A DNA stretch of 64,000 nucleotides, from the NCBI GenBank assembly GCA_002422085.1, contig DISZ01000004.1, positions 62,001 to 126,000 of the forward strand. The letters run 5' to 3'. The stretch comes from Rhodobacteraceae bacterium UBA6197. GTDB lineage: Bacteria; Pseudomonadota; Alphaproteobacteria; Rhodobacterales; Rhodobacteraceae. Below, one piece after another: positions 17,072-26,589 of the stretch; the first letter of the stretch is position 1; each line of letters begins with the position of its first letter. The notes beneath the pieces were generated by a model. The model was not told the DNA's origin. It made no database searches and saw only the letters and a program-made list of their open reading frames with translations. The position numbers were made by a program, and so were the translations under genes.

Positions 17072-17784
17072 CAAATATCCTTCTGCTCTGAGAGGTTGGT
17101 TGGGTCTGCATCCGCTGTTCTGGCCTTGCCGTCTTCGACCGTCGCCGTGATGAACACCATCGCCAGCACCGCGAAGATATAGGCCTGCACCAGCCCGGTC
17201 AGCAGATCGAGCGCCATCAGCGGGATCGGCACCAGAAGTCCCGCCAGCGAGGCGACAATGCCGATAACGAAAACGCCGCTCATGACGTTGCCGAACAGGC
17301 GCACGAACATCGAAAAGACGCGGGTGACGCTTTCCAGCATGTTGAGCGGGATCATCACCGGATTGGGGGCCGCGAAAGATCTGAGATAGCCGCCAACCCC
17401 ACCGCTGCGCACCCCGAACCAGATCACCGACAGAAAGACGAGGGCGGCAAGGGCCGCATCGGTTTCCAGCTGTGCCGTTGGCGGATCGATCCCCGGCAAG
17501 AGCGACGACCAGTTCGCCACGAGGGTGTAGAGGAACAAGGTGCCGATGAATCCTCGGTAGGGCGCGGGATCGGCCTCGCTGGTGGCGACGATCTGGGTGT
17601 CCAGCGTCGCGACCACAAGTTCGAGCGCGGCCTGACGGCGGCTCGGGCGAAGATCGAGCCGCCGGGTCAGCAAGAACGCCGCCAACACCAGCACGACCAT
17701 GATCGCCCATGTCGTGACGACCGCTTGCGTGATCGGAATTGGCCCCAGATGGAACAGGACGGCGGACTCGAGCGGCGAGTTCAT
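17071..17784 (-). CDS. atpB: N-ATPase subunit a
   Basis: A 237-residue integral membrane stator subunit with about six helices. The essential arginine is R162 in MFVRLFGNVMSG, which faces the c-ring carboxylates. The loop NWSSLLPGIDPPTAQLETD is typical of the family. The start at 17784 overlaps the atpR stop by 4 bases and has a GGGGGG-type ribosome binding site; a longer frame from 17829 is unlikely. Confidence 0.94.
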   Translation of the reverse strand: MNSPLESAVLFHLGPIPITQAVVTTWAIMVVLVLAAFLLTRRLDLRPSRRQAALELVVATLDTQIVATSEADPAPYRGFIGTLFLYTLVANWSSLLPGIDPPTAQLETDAALAALVFLSVIWFGVRSGGVGGYLRSFAAPNPVMIPLNMLESVTRVFSMFVRLFGNVMSGVFVIGIVASLAGLLVPIPLMALDLLTGLVQAYIFAVLAMVFITATVEDGKARTADADPTNLSEQKDI

Positions 17785-18071
17785 GCGCTGCCCCCCCTTA
17801 TCTGGCCAAGCATCAGCGCCTTGGCACACAGAACGCCAGCCAACGCGGCCAGAAGGGCAAATCCGCCGGCAAGCACGGCACCATAAAAGCCCAGACCGAG
17901 CATGCCGAACCGCCCCAGAGTCAGCGCCAGACCAAGAAGCGGACGCCCCCCCGCCACGATCAGATCGGCGGTCATGCGCACGGCACGGAAATAGGCAAGC
18001 CCCAGCACAAGGCCGCCTACAAAACAGGCGGGAATGCTTAGAAACAATGGAACTGTTTGCAGACCGATCAT
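17781..18071 (-). CDS. atpR: N-ATPase accessory membrane subunit AtpR
   Basis: A 96-residue, three-helix membrane protein (LFLSIPACFVGGLVLGLAYF, GRFGMLGLGFYGAVLAGGF and ALLAALAGVLCAKALML) with charged residues RAVRMTADL between helices 1 and 2. Position between atpQ and atpB identifies it as AtpR, a subunit found only in N-ATPase operons and proposed to help c-ring assembly. The ATG at 18071 overlaps the atpQ stop by 4 bases, which decides the start over the upstream ATG at 18113. Confidence 0.88.
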   Translation of the reverse strand: MIGLQTVPLFLSIPACFVGGLVLGLAYFRAVRMTADLIVAGGRPLLGLALTLGRFGMLGLGFYGAVLAGGFALLAALAGVLCAKALMLGQIRGGSA

Positions 18072-18361
18072 CGCGCGTTCATCCATTTCCATGCGGCCCA
18101 GCCACCAAAGCACAGCCCCAGCAGCATCAAGGGGGCGCTCCAGAAGATACCCGTTCCAAGCCGCGCATCAAGCCAGCGCCCGAAGAACAGCCCCGCCAGC
18201 GTCGGCATCACGAAGATCCACCCCAGCACACCGATCTGCGCCAGACGGCGGCCCACGGACATGTCACCCTCGCGCAGCCAGCGGTCTCGGCGCTCGCGTC
18301 GCAGGCGGGTCTGGGCGACCAGCGGGTCTTCGTCCGGTGGTTGCGGATGTTCGGACGTCAC
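18068..18361 (-). CDS. atpQ: N-ATPase accessory membrane subunit AtpQ (AtpZ-like)
   Basis: A 97-residue protein with a charged N-terminus and two membrane helices (IGVLGWIFVMPTLAGLFFG and FWSAPLMLLGLCFGGWAAW). It resembles AtpI/AtpZ-type accessory proteins, which may assist assembly or magnesium uptake. It overlaps both atpC and atpR by 4 bases, in the N-ATPase order D-C-Q-R-B-E-F-A-G. Confidence 0.88.
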   Translation of the reverse strand: MTSEHPQPPDEDPLVAQTRLRRERRDRWLREGDMSVGRRLAQIGVLGWIFVMPTLAGLFFGRWLDARLGTGIFWSAPLMLLGLCFGGWAAWKWMNAR

Positions 18362-18780
18362 CGGAACTCACCTGCGTTTGCGCCGGATTTGAGCCGGCTG
18401 ACCATGCGCCGGATCGCGTTCAACTGCAGGCGCATCGTTTCGACATGTTCGGTCCGTTCCTCATCGGCATCCGACTGAAACCGTGCAAGAACTTCGCGGT
18501 CGAGGGTCGCCAGATCGTCGCCCGCCACCGCCTCGCGGGTGGCGATGTCGATCTGGGTGGTCGGGGCCGTGGCGCCGCCCACGGTCATCACCCCGCCGCG
18601 CAGGGCGCAAAACCGTTCGCCTTGCGCTTTTCGCCAGCTGACGATCGAGATTGCAAGCGCCGTCAGGAACGGCGCATGGCCGGGCAGGATGCCGAAACTT
18701 CCGCTTGCGTCCTCGGCGCGCAGGCTGTCGATGTCGTCGTCCACCACGATCGACAAGGGGGTGATGATCCGCAGCTTCAC
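18358..18780 (-). CDS. atpC: N-ATPase subunit epsilon
   Basis: A 140-residue central-stalk subunit with the N-terminal beta-sandwich (MKLRIITPLSIVVDDDIDSLRAEDASGSFGILPGHAPFLTAL) and C-terminal helical part. It overlaps atpD and atpQ by 4 bases each. The order D-C at the operon head differs from the housekeeping F-ATPase order, where atpC is last. Confidence 0.93.
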   Translation of the reverse strand: MKLRIITPLSIVVDDDIDSLRAEDASGSFGILPGHAPFLTALAISIVSWRKAQGERFCALRGGVMTVGGATAPTTQIDIATREAVAGDDLATLDREVLARFQSDADEERTEHVETMRLQLNAIRRMVSRLKSGANAGEFR

Positions 18781-20216
18781 GTCACGGCCTCGGCGTCATG
18801 GGTCTTTGCCGCCGCCTCTTTTTTTCGCGCATCTTCCAGCGTGCCCACCATGTAGAGCGCGCTTTCCGCCCAGTCGTCGGTCACGCCGTCCAGTATGGCG
18901 CGGCAACCCGCCAGCGTGTCGGCAAGCGGGACGCTGGCGCCAGGTGTTCCGGTGAAGGCTTCGGTGACCATGAACGGTTGGGTCAGGAACCGCTGCAAGC
19001 GCCGCGCGCGTTTCACGATCAGCCGATCGGCGGCGCCCAGTTCCTCGACCCCCAGCAAGGAAATGATGTCGGTCAATTCCCGGAACCGGGCCAGTGCCTG
19101 ACGCACAGCCTCGGCGGTCTGGTAGTGGTCCTGCCCCACGATCAGCGGATCAAGCAGCATCGACGACGAGGCCAGCGGGTCGATCGCCGGATAGAAGCCC
19201 TCGGCGGCTTGCGCACGCGACAGCACGATCACACAGTCCATATGGCTGGAAATCGTCGTGACCGCCGGATCGGTGAAATCGTCGGCGGGCACATAGACCG
19301 CCTGAATCGCCGTCACTGCAGACCCGGCGACCGACGCGATCCGTTCTTGAAGGCTTGCCACCTCGGTCGCCAATGTCGGCTGATAGCCGACGCGCGAGGG
19401 CAGGCGGCCAAGCAGGCTTGACACCTCGGCGCCCGCCTGCACGAAGCGGAACACATTGTCCATCAACAAGAGCACGTTCTTGTGTTTCTGATCCCGGAAG
19501 TGTTCCGAAATCGTCAGCGCGGTCAGTGGCGCCCGCCAGCGCGCGCCGGGTGGTTCGTTCATCTGGCCGTAAACCAGCACCGTGCGCGGCAGCACACCAG
19601 AGCCTCGCATCTCTGTCAGCAGCTCGTGCCCCTCGCGCGATCGCTCGCCGACGCCGGCAAAGACCGAGATACCTTCGTATTTCTCGACCATGGCGCGGAT
19701 CAGTTCCATTACCAGAACGGTCTTGCCGACTCCGGCGCCGCCGAACATCGCAGCTTTGCCGCCCTGCGCCATCGGCGTCAGCAAATCGATCACCTTGATC
19801 CCGGTCTCAAACACGTCGGTGGTGCGGGTTTGAGACTTCAAAGCGGGCGGCAACGCATGGATTGACTGGCGCGGCGTGCCCTTTGGCAGAAGCGGCCCGT
19901 TGTCTTGCGGATCGCCCACGACATCCAGAAGCCGGCCAAGGACGGCCTCGCCGACCGGCACGGCAACCGGCCCGCCGGTCGCCCGAACCGCCACCCCACG
20001 CGCAAGCCCGGCCGTGGACTGGAATGCCACCGCGCGCAAGGTGGTCAAGTCCAGATGGCTGTGAACTTCCAGTATGAGCGGCGTCGACTGATCCCACTCG
20101 ACATGCAGGGCCGAGTTGATTGGCGGCAGTTCTGCCGTCGCAAAGACCACATCCACAACCGCGCCTCTGACCGCTTGCACGGTGCCGACGGACTGAATGG
20201 ACGTTTCCTCGGTCAT
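18777..20216 (-). CDS. atpD: N-ATPase subunit beta (catalytic)
   Basis: The 479-residue catalytic subunit of F1, with the P-loop GGAGVGKT at residues 159-166, the GERSREGHEL motif with the catalytic glutamate region, and the DNVFRFVQAGAEVSSLLGRLPSRVGYQPTL segment. The ATG at 20216 is the most likely start because homology begins at GTVQAVRGAVVDV; a GTG at 20231 has a slightly better upstream sequence, and the frame remains open to 20309. It is the first gene of the operon, so the promoter should lie above 20216. Confidence 0.93.
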   Translation of the reverse strand: MTEETSIQSVGTVQAVRGAVVDVVFATAELPPINSALHVEWDQSTPLILEVHSHLDLTTLRAVAFQSTAGLARGVAVRATGGPVAVPVGEAVLGRLLDVVGDPQDNGPLLPKGTPRQSIHALPPALKSQTRTTDVFETGIKVIDLLTPMAQGGKAAMFGGAGVGKTVLVMELIRAMVEKYEGISVFAGVGERSREGHELLTEMRGSGVLPRTVLVYGQMNEPPGARWRAPLTALTISEHFRDQKHKNVLLLMDNVFRFVQAGAEVSSLLGRLPSRVGYQPTLATEVASLQERIASVAGSAVTAIQAVYVPADDFTDPAVTTISSHMDCVIVLSRAQAAEGFYPAIDPLASSSMLLDPLIVGQDHYQTAEAVRQALARFRELTDIISLLGVEELGAADRLIVKRARRLQRFLTQPFMVTEAFTGTPGASVPLADTLAGCRAILDGVTDDWAESALYMVGTLEDARKKEAAAKTHDAEAVT

Positions 20217-21427
20217 GTCGGGCGCTTGCACATGTTCCAGATCTTTCTGGTGGGGGGCATTTGTTGAAGCCTTCAGTTTAAGCGCAGGCCGAGGGTGTCG
20301 CAAGCGCATAGCGTTTTAGGCGGCAGCGCGCGATGCGGGCGCCCGGGCCGAGCCGGTGCGTGATCATCCATGCCGAACGGCTGACCATCGGCCGCAGGTT
20401 CGCGGTCCTTCGGCTGCCACGCGGGGCGTCTCCAGCCCGAATGGCGCGATCCTGTTGCGGCAAGGCGTGGTGATTTGCGCCGGGATGGCGCAAGCCTTCT
20501 TCGCTGTCTTTACGGTCGCGGCTGGCTTGATCGCCAAGACCTATTCTTTGTCGATCATGTGTCGTCGCCAGTCGACCAAGCCGTCACGGTTGGCGTCGAG
20601 CACACCGGTGAAATCCGTCCGACCTCGCGCATCGTTGGCGGACCGCAAAGCGGCCACATCTTGCGCGGCCCCTTGGCCCACGTCCCTGCTGCCGTTGCCA
20701 GCTTCGGGGTTTCAGGGAGGGCCTTGGACATTGCGGCGGCGCAGAAAAAACCAGAAAAGCCCCCATGTTTTCAGGCCTTCGTCCATCCGACCGGCAGATC
20801 GGCGGCTTCTTCATTCTCGTCGCGCAACTTCGGATTGTAGCGGCAACGGGTCTCGCCAACCCCATAGGCCCGACTCGCCAGAGCGACGCTTGCCCGGAGT
20901 CGTGCCTTTGCATTCCTGGCTGCCTCTCGGTGCTGATCCGCCGCAACTGCACGCATTTGCCTTCCGGGCAATGGATGGCCGCTGCTTTTTTCGCGGGCAT
21001 CTTCAAGCATGTCCGCCTGCATGTTCAGGTCCGCCCGGGGCGGCTTCAACCGACGGTTCCTATCCTCCATGGCCTGCATCTGGCAGATCAGCGACGTATC
21101 CATGCCGCCAGATTTCGCCCGCCACTTCTGAAATGCCGCGTTGCGCATGCCGTGCCCGCGCCACGACCGGCCCTGCCGCATGCCGCAGCATCGCGATGGT
21201 CCGAGCCGCGGAGGACTGCGCGTCTTCGCGCAACATCCTCTCGTTCATTTTACCGAGAAAGTCCGGCCTGTAGTCGTCTCGCGTTTCCGGCCGGGGGCAT
21301 GCCCCATGTGGCGGTGGATACGTCAAGCATTTCAGCGCCAAAAGTTCACCATGGGCAGTTATGTAAACTGTGCTACTCATGCAGCAACAGCGATTGATTT
21401 TGGATCCCGAATTGGGTTGCACTAAAG
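20217..21427. other. Intergenic region with decayed IS3 sequence
   Basis: About 1.2 kb between atpD (-) and the small envelope genes (+). It holds the transposase remnant at 20580-21181 and presumably the promoter of the N-ATPase operon near 20220-20350. No intact gene is seen. Confidence 0.55.
20580..21181 (-). pseudogene. IS3-family transposase remnant (end of orfA and start of orfB)
   Basis: On the minus strand the translation FQKWRAKSGGMDTSLICQ, followed by an EDRNRRLK coiled coil, is the end of an IS3 orfA. It passes into orfB with RCRYNPKLRDENEEAADL. The next expected block, RRRNVQG, is in another frame, and a stop replaces the conserved tryptophan after it. The expected catalytic core appears only as a weak trace (DANRDGLV). 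Frameshifts, stops and missing ends show a long-dead insertion sequence. Confidence 0.75.
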
Positions 21428-22026
21428 GTGAGGTCTATTGCGCTACGCGTTTGGTTGTCGGCGATGATCGTTTCTGCGTTGCCCGCGGCCACAGAGCCGA
21501 AGGTTGCCCGTCAATCTGGCACGCCAGAGGCTTGGAACCAGATTGGCCCGATGTATGACGGCGCTTGGCAGATTGCGAACCCCGCCGGGTGCGCCGTGGC
21601 TGGGCCAAAGACGTTGCGTTTTTCCTCGCGCGGCAACCTTGACACGCCGCAGATTGAAATGCTGCCAAGTGGCCAATGGGTTGGAACGCATCGGGACGCC
21701 CCGAAGCCCCTTCCACTTGTTTCGACCGATGCGCCGCCTTGGCATTTGGGAGCGGCTACAAGCAAGGACGGGGTGCTTGCGCCGCTTTTGTCTATCGCAG
21801 AGATTGAGACGGTGAAGGACTGTGGCGTCGACGACCTTGCGCGCTGATCGGGACCACCCTCAATGTCGTCGGCGTGACAATGGACATGACATTGCGCCTG
21901 TTGGTTGTTGCCCCCGGACCCAATGTGCGGGACTTTTCGCAGGTCTCGAATGGCCAATGGGATGCCGGTGGGAAATTGATGTGCGGTGACGTTGAGCCGC
22001 TTGTTTTCAGACAAAAGGCGCGATGA
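21428..22026 (+). pseudogene. Exported protein of unknown function, interrupted by an apparent frameshift
   Basis: A GTG start at 21428 gives a signal peptide (MRSIALRVWLSAMIVSALPAA) and 139 residues ending at a TGA at 21845-21847. The next frame then continues without a stop with ALIGTTLNVVGVTMDMTLRLLVVAPGP and ends at 22026, in a 4-base overlap with the next gene, exactly where a coupled gene should end. The two halves together would give about 199 residues. The frame change (-1 or +2) falls within 21808-21847; no classical slippery heptamer is present, so a mutation or sequence error is likelier than programmed frameshifting. I do not recognise the family. Confidence 0.6.
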
Positions 22027-22724
22027 TGAGCTACAAGAAGCAAACAGTGGCAGGTCATGTCTGGCGCCAAAATGTGTGGGCCTTTGCGCTGCTGATCATT
22101 GCGGGCCTCGCGCTTGGCGCGATCAAGATGTCGGCGTTGCAGACTGCATCGCAGTTTGCCGCGAACGGGGCTCAAGCCGTCGGGCAGGTCACCGACATGA
22201 CCGCGCAAAACAGCGGCAAGAGCCGAAAGACCTATCGCCTGTCCTACACATTTTCCACGGCCGACGACCCGTTCAACAATGGGATCCAGAACGTGTCGAA
22301 AGCGTTCTATGATACACAAACCGTTGGGGCCGACATTGTTGTGACGTATCTGCCTGCCAATCCCGCATCGAGCATCGTCGAACCCGAAAAGATCACCAAG
22401 GGCTTTTGGGTCGGTATCGCCGCCGCCGCTGGCTTGGTCTTGGCCGGCATCTGGGGCGGTATGCTTTCCGTTTCGCGCGCTCGGGTCAGTATCCGGTTGC
22501 GCGACACGGGCGATGTGCTGACCGCCACGGTGATCGGCCACAGTGTCGAGGGCAAAAAGAAACAAAAGGGTTACATGCAGTGGCGCGACGGGGCAGGGGG
22601 CGAGGCGCGCAGCATGACCATGCCATTGGCTGATCTGCCCCCGGTTGGTGCATCAATTACCGTTTTCGAGGACCCGACGCGCCGCCATGACCCCGTGTGG
22701 GAGGGCGATATCGGCAGCCGCTGA
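22023..22724 (+). CDS. DUF3592-like membrane protein
   Basis: A 233-residue protein with two membrane helices (about residues 18-38 and 128-148). The region between them (ANGAQAVGQVTDMTAQ ... TYRLSYTFSTADD ... VGADIVVTYLPANPASSIVEP) is the DUF3592 pattern. A second beta-rich domain with similar content follows the second helix (GDVLTATVIGHSVEGKKKQKGYMQW). Function is unknown. It overlaps the preceding frameshifted gene by 4 bases. Confidence 0.75.
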   Translation: MMSYKKQTVAGHVWRQNVWAFALLIIAGLALGAIKMSALQTASQFAANGAQAVGQVTDMTAQNSGKSRKTYRLSYTFSTADDPFNNGIQNVSKAFYDTQTVGADIVVTYLPANPASSIVEPEKITKGFWVGIAAAAGLVLAGIWGGMLSVSRARVSIRLRDTGDVLTATVIGHSVEGKKKQKGYMQWRDGAGGEARSMTMPLADLPPVGASITVFEDPTRRHDPVWEGDIGSR

Positions 22725-22779
22725 AATCCTTTCAACAAAAGCGCCACGACTATCGGGGCCTGTTTCAGGAGATCTGGAA

Positions 22780-23286
22780 GTGAAGAAATCCATTTTGAAA
22801 GCACTCGCGACGCTCACCGTCGCATTGGTTCTGCCGATCGCGTCGCCGTCGCTGGCCCAAGAGGGCGTGACGGTCCTGTCGGAGGCGGATCTGCGATCCC
22901 TTGTTACCTTTGGGCCTGCAGCTCAGTTGAAACTTGCCGAGTGTGAGACAAAATCCTATCCGACATGCACCTACATTTGGGGCCTGCCTGACAGCGGCGA
23001 TGCCGCGCGCATGGCGCTGGGTGGCAAACCTGATGGCGACAAGCTTCTGACGATCTTTGCTCAGGCACGAAGCTTGGCAGATTTTGACCGGGTTCTTGGC
23101 AGCTACAAAGATGCAGTGCCGGTTGAAAACCTTGGGGTGGCCGCAGTTTGGTCCGACGCGCGCGACCAGCTTTCGCTGATTACGGTCGATAACCTGATCA
23201 TTCATGTCTATGTTCAAATCTGGAAACTGGATGATCCCAAGGCGACGGCAATGCGGGTGGCCGATTTCTTGTTGGCCGCAAGCTGA
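22780..23286 (+). CDS. Exported protein of unknown function
   Basis: A 168-residue protein starting with GTG at 22780, preceded by AGGAG at 22767-22771. It has a signal peptide (MKKSILKALATLTVALVLPIASPSLAQ) and a mature part with one cysteine pair (ECETKSYPTCTYIWG). I do not recognise the family. It lies 55 bases after the DUF3592-like gene on the same strand, so the three genes probably form one operon for small envelope proteins. Confidence 0.72.
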   Translation: MKKSILKALATLTVALVLPIASPSLAQEGVTVLSEADLRSLVTFGPAAQLKLAECETKSYPTCTYIWGLPDSGDAARMALGGKPDGDKLLTIFAQARSLADFDRVLGSYKDAVPVENLGVAAVWSDARDQLSLITVDNLIIHVYVQIWKLDDPKATAMRVADFLLAAS

Positions 23287-24164
23287 TGGCTGCCGCGCCC
23301 ATCGTGGCAAGATGTCTGATCCGTTTTGTCATTCCGTCAGATTGAAAAGCCGCTCATGGCCCATCCGGCGGCGATCGAGGGACCGCCTGTCCGAAAAGGG
23401 GTTCGCCACACCCAAGCGCTGCCGATCCGCGGCAATCGTCAATGCGATCACTGCCAGGACGGATTGATCCCGTGCCATGACGCGCCGAATTGCGCAGGCA
23501 TTGACCTGCCCCCGGTCGCCCCTCGTTCGTGGCGAGAGACGCTGGGCTTGACAGGGGTCGGTTTCGCGTGTGGCACGCGCGCCCGGCGCGGTATCATCCG
23601 ATTGCGGCAGCACCCGGCGCGCTTTTGCCGGATGTTTGTTGTCCCGTGAGGACTGCGGCCCGACGTCGGCGCGGCCTTGGCGCCAGAGAGCCAGCTTGCG
23701 GCCAAGGTTTCGACTTCGGCCACAACGGCACCGGTGTGCGGTTGCCACGCGGACCGACAGACCCTCTTTTCGATAGATGCAAACGCGCTTCTTTTCGGTC
23801 ATCCCCATCGCCTTACGCTTCAAGATGAGACCGATGCGCCGATGGCCGAACCGGCGCGGCTTCTCGGCACTCGCGCTTTCTCATCCTTGATCCTGCCGAA
23901 GGCGCTGCGCCTCGGTGAAACGACCTTTCCTCATTCGTCTGTTCTTTCAGGGTTGGGCAGACTCCACCCCAAAGCGCGAGATGCCGGGGGGCGGTCAGGA
24001 CGCGGTGTGTGGCGTTGCAAAACCCGCGGGCTCGTCACGTGTGATGTGCGCCGTGGGCTGCCCGCAGTTGGCGCGATCAAGGACGCCCGGCGCCACGTCA
24101 GGCATTCACATGACCCGGCAACTGCGAAAACCTGGGGCGGCAAACGCAAACGAGGGCAAAGCGG
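23287..24164. other. Intergenic region with decayed IS3 sequence
   Basis: About 880 bases separating two convergent units. One segment (23740-23934) is a recognisable IS3 transposase fragment. Long frames in the rest resemble no protein I know and may be further decayed parts of the same element. Confidence 0.5.
23740..23934 (-). pseudogene. IS3-family transposase remnant (orfA start joined to orfB fragment)
   Basis: On the minus strand from the ATG at 23934, MRKGRFTEAQ is a typical IS3 orfA beginning. After one stop codon the same frame gives RRFGHRRIGLILKR and YRKEGLSVRVA, which correspond to the conserved RRFGYRRI and YREEGL blocks near the start of an IS3 orfB. The whole middle of orfA is missing, so an internal deletion has joined the two genes. 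Confidence 0.65.
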
Positions 24165-25442
24165 TCATTCCTTCACATAGGCTTCGCCATCGGCAGCCGG
24201 CGCCCGCGCGCGTCCCACGACCCCTGCGACCAATACGATGGTGGCGATATAGGGCGCCATCGCCAGAAATTCCGACGGGATCGGCGTGTTCAAAAGCGCA
24301 AGCTTCTGTTGAAGCGAATTGGCAAAACCAAAGATCAGCGCCGCCATCAGCGCCCCCACCGGATGCCAGCGTCCGAAGATCATCGCGGCAAGCCCGATAT
24401 AGCCCAGCCCGTTGGTCATGTTCTCGTCGAACCGGCCAACCGAGCCCAGCGTGAACCACGCGCCGCCGAACCCGGCCACCATGCCCGCGACGGTGACGTT
24501 GATATAGCGTGTGCGATAGACATTGATGCCCAGCGTATCCGCCGCCCGCGGGTGTTCTCCGACGCTGCGGGCGCGCAGGCCCATGCGGGTGTGAAACAGG
24601 TAGTAGGTCGCCACCGCCACCATGACGATTGCGCCATAGACGAAAAGGTTTTGCTGGAACAACATCGGCCCAAGGACCGGAAGGTCGGCCAGCACCGGGA
24701 TGCGGATGGGCGAGAAGATCGGCGCGTTGTTGAGGAACCGGTGTTCGGAATAGACCTGCGAGCTGACGTAAGAGGTAACGCCAAGCACAAAGAGGTTGAT
24801 GACCACGCCCGCAATGATCTGATCAACGCGGTATGTGACAACCAGTGCGGCGAGGATGAAGCCGAACATCCCGCCGATGACCACCGCCGCCACCAGCCCG
24901 CCAATCCCGCCCACCAGCGACCCCAAAAGCGCCCCGGTGAAGGCACCGGCCAACAGCATTCCCTCGATCGCGATATTGACCACCCCGACTCGTTCCGACA
25001 AAACACCGGCCAACCCGCCAAGCGTGATCGGCACGGCGGCCACTACCGTGGCTTGCAACATGCCGGTCAGCGAAAACCCTTTGCCGGCGGTCGCCCAGAC
25101 CAGAAACGCAGCCACCGCAAGGGCCATGCCCAGCCCAAGGCTGAGGCTGGTCCAGCGCAGGCCGCCACGCAGGAATTGCCGCACGCCAAGGAAGGCCAGC
25201 ACCGCTGCGACCAGATAGTTGAAAGCAGCGGCCGGAATCAACAAGTCGGGCAGCGCCCAAGGGTCGTTCGGGCGTGACAGCCGGAACGTGGCCGTGCCCT
25301 CGGAGCCGGCGCCGAACACCACCGCCGCCAGCACGGCAAGGCCAAGCAGGATCCACCCCGTGACATGCGCCTGGCGCACCTTCGTGGTGTCCAGTTTCTT
25401 GCCCTTCTGGGCGACCGGGCCGGATATCGGGGTGCTGGTCAT
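24165..25442 (-). CDS. BMP-type (nucleoside) ABC transporter permease
   Basis: A 425-residue membrane protein of the BPD_transp_2 (branched-chain/nucleoside) permease family with about ten helices. The conserved GGLAGVLSERVGVVNIAIEGMLLAGAF and LGINVYRTRYINVTVAGMVAGFGGAW segments identify it. A 25-residue cytoplasmic tail precedes the first helix. It is the last gene of a four-gene importer; four bases separate it from the other permease. The substrate by family context is a nucleoside or purine. Confidence 0.92.
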   Translation of the reverse strand: MTSTPISGPVAQKGKKLDTTKVRQAHVTGWILLGLAVLAAVVFGAGSEGTATFRLSRPNDPWALPDLLIPAAAFNYLVAAVLAFLGVRQFLRGGLRWTSLSLGLGMALAVAAFLVWATAGKGFSLTGMLQATVVAAVPITLGGLAGVLSERVGVVNIAIEGMLLAGAFTGALLGSLVGGIGGLVAAVVIGGMFGFILAALVVTYRVDQIIAGVVINLFVLGVTSYVSSQVYSEHRFLNNAPIFSPIRIPVLADLPVLGPMLFQQNLFVYGAIVMVAVATYYLFHTRMGLRARSVGEHPRAADTLGINVYRTRYINVTVAGMVAGFGGAWFTLGSVGRFDENMTNGLGYIGLAAMIFGRWHPVGALMAALIFGFANSLQQKLALLNTPIPSEFLAMAPYIATIVLVAGVVGRARAPAADGEAYVKE

Positions 25443-25446
25443 GGCC

Positions 25447-26589
25447 TTACTCCTTCGCCGACGGTCTGGCTTTGCTGAACCCCCAAGGGAACAGTGCGCG
25501 GACCAGCAACGGCGCCGCGATAAAGACGATGATAAGCGCCTGAATGATGCCGATCAGGTCAATCGAGACCCCCGCGTCCACCTGCATCTGCCGTCCGCCC
25601 GCCTCAAGCGCGCCGAACAAAAGCCCGGCCAACAGAACGCCCCAGGGGTGCGATCGGCCCAGAAGTGCCACCGCGATGGCGTCAAACCCGATCCCGGCCG
25701 AAAATCCGGGCGACGCACGCCCGAGAACGCCGCTCACCTGATTGGCCCCGGCAAGTCCGGCCAAGGCACCCGCCAGCCCCATCGCCAGAACGATAACAAG
25801 GCCCGCCCGCATCCCGGCATAGCGCGCGGCCTCGGGGTTTTCGCCGCTGGCGCGGAACTCGAAGCCCAGCCGCGTCTTGAACAGCAGCCAGTGGATGAAG
25901 ATCACCGCCCCGATCATCAGAAACACGCCGGCGTGCAGCCGCAGGTTCGGGTCCAGCCATGTCAGAAGGCGCGGCAACTCTGCACTTTCCAGCACCGATT
26001 TCGAGATCGGGTCGGAACGCCCCTCTCGCTGGATGAAGTCTAGCCGCAGCAGATAGTCCACAAGCCGGTAGGCGATCAGGTTGAGCATGATCGTCGAGAT
26101 CACCTCGTGCGCGCCGGTCGCGGCGCGCAACCAACCGGCGATGGCGGCATAGAGGCCACCCGCCAGTGCGCCCACCAACAGGACCAGCGGCACATGCACG
26201 ATCATCGGCAACCCGGGCAGGCTGAACCCGGTGATGACGGCAGCCATGCCACCGATCAGAAGCTGCCCCTCGGCGCCGATATTGAACATGCCCGCTCGAA
26301 ATCCGAGCGCGATGCCAAGCCCGGCCAAGGTCAGCGGAATGGCCGAGGTCAGTGTCTCCGAGATCGCATTGAAAGATCCGACCGACCCGCTGACAAGCGC
26401 CACATACGAACGCCCGACGGTGGCGAGGTCGACATTGGTGGCAAGCATGGCGACCGCGCCAAGCAACAGTGCCACCACCACGGCGAAGATCGGGACGACC
26501 ACCAGGTCTTCCCATGCGGTGCGGTCGGGTGCGGCGCGGCGCAAAAGCGACTCGTACATCCCGTCCGTCTGCCTTTTATTCCCGCTCAT
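25447..26589 (-). CDS. BMP-type (nucleoside) ABC transporter permease
   Basis: A 380-residue permease of the same family as its neighbour, forming the second half of the membrane channel. Signature segments are IPLTLAGLGIALGFRAGMFNIGAEGQLLIGG and GFRASGENPEAARYAGMRAGLVI. The start overlaps the ATPase stop by 4 bases. Confidence 0.92.
   Translation of the reverse strand: MSGNKRQTDGMYESLLRRAAPDRTAWEDLVVVPIFAVVVALLLGAVAMLATNVDLATVGRSYVALVSGSVGSFNAISETLTSAIPLTLAGLGIALGFRAGMFNIGAEGQLLIGGMAAVITGFSLPGLPMIVHVPLVLLVGALAGGLYAAIAGWLRAATGAHEVISTIMLNLIAYRLVDYLLRLDFIQREGRSDPISKSVLESAELPRLLTWLDPNLRLHAGVFLMIGAVIFIHWLLFKTRLGFEFRASGENPEAARYAGMRAGLVIVLAMGLAGALAGLAGANQVSGVLGRASPGFSAGIGFDAIAVALLGRSHPWGVLLAGLLFGALEAGGRQMQVDAGVSIDLIGIIQALIIVFIAAPLLVRALFPWGFSKARPSAKE

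Noticed and set aside
21845..21847. In-frame TGA read as selenocysteine, given selD in the window
   Set aside because: The coding sequence after the TGA continues in a different frame, so readthrough would not join the two halves.
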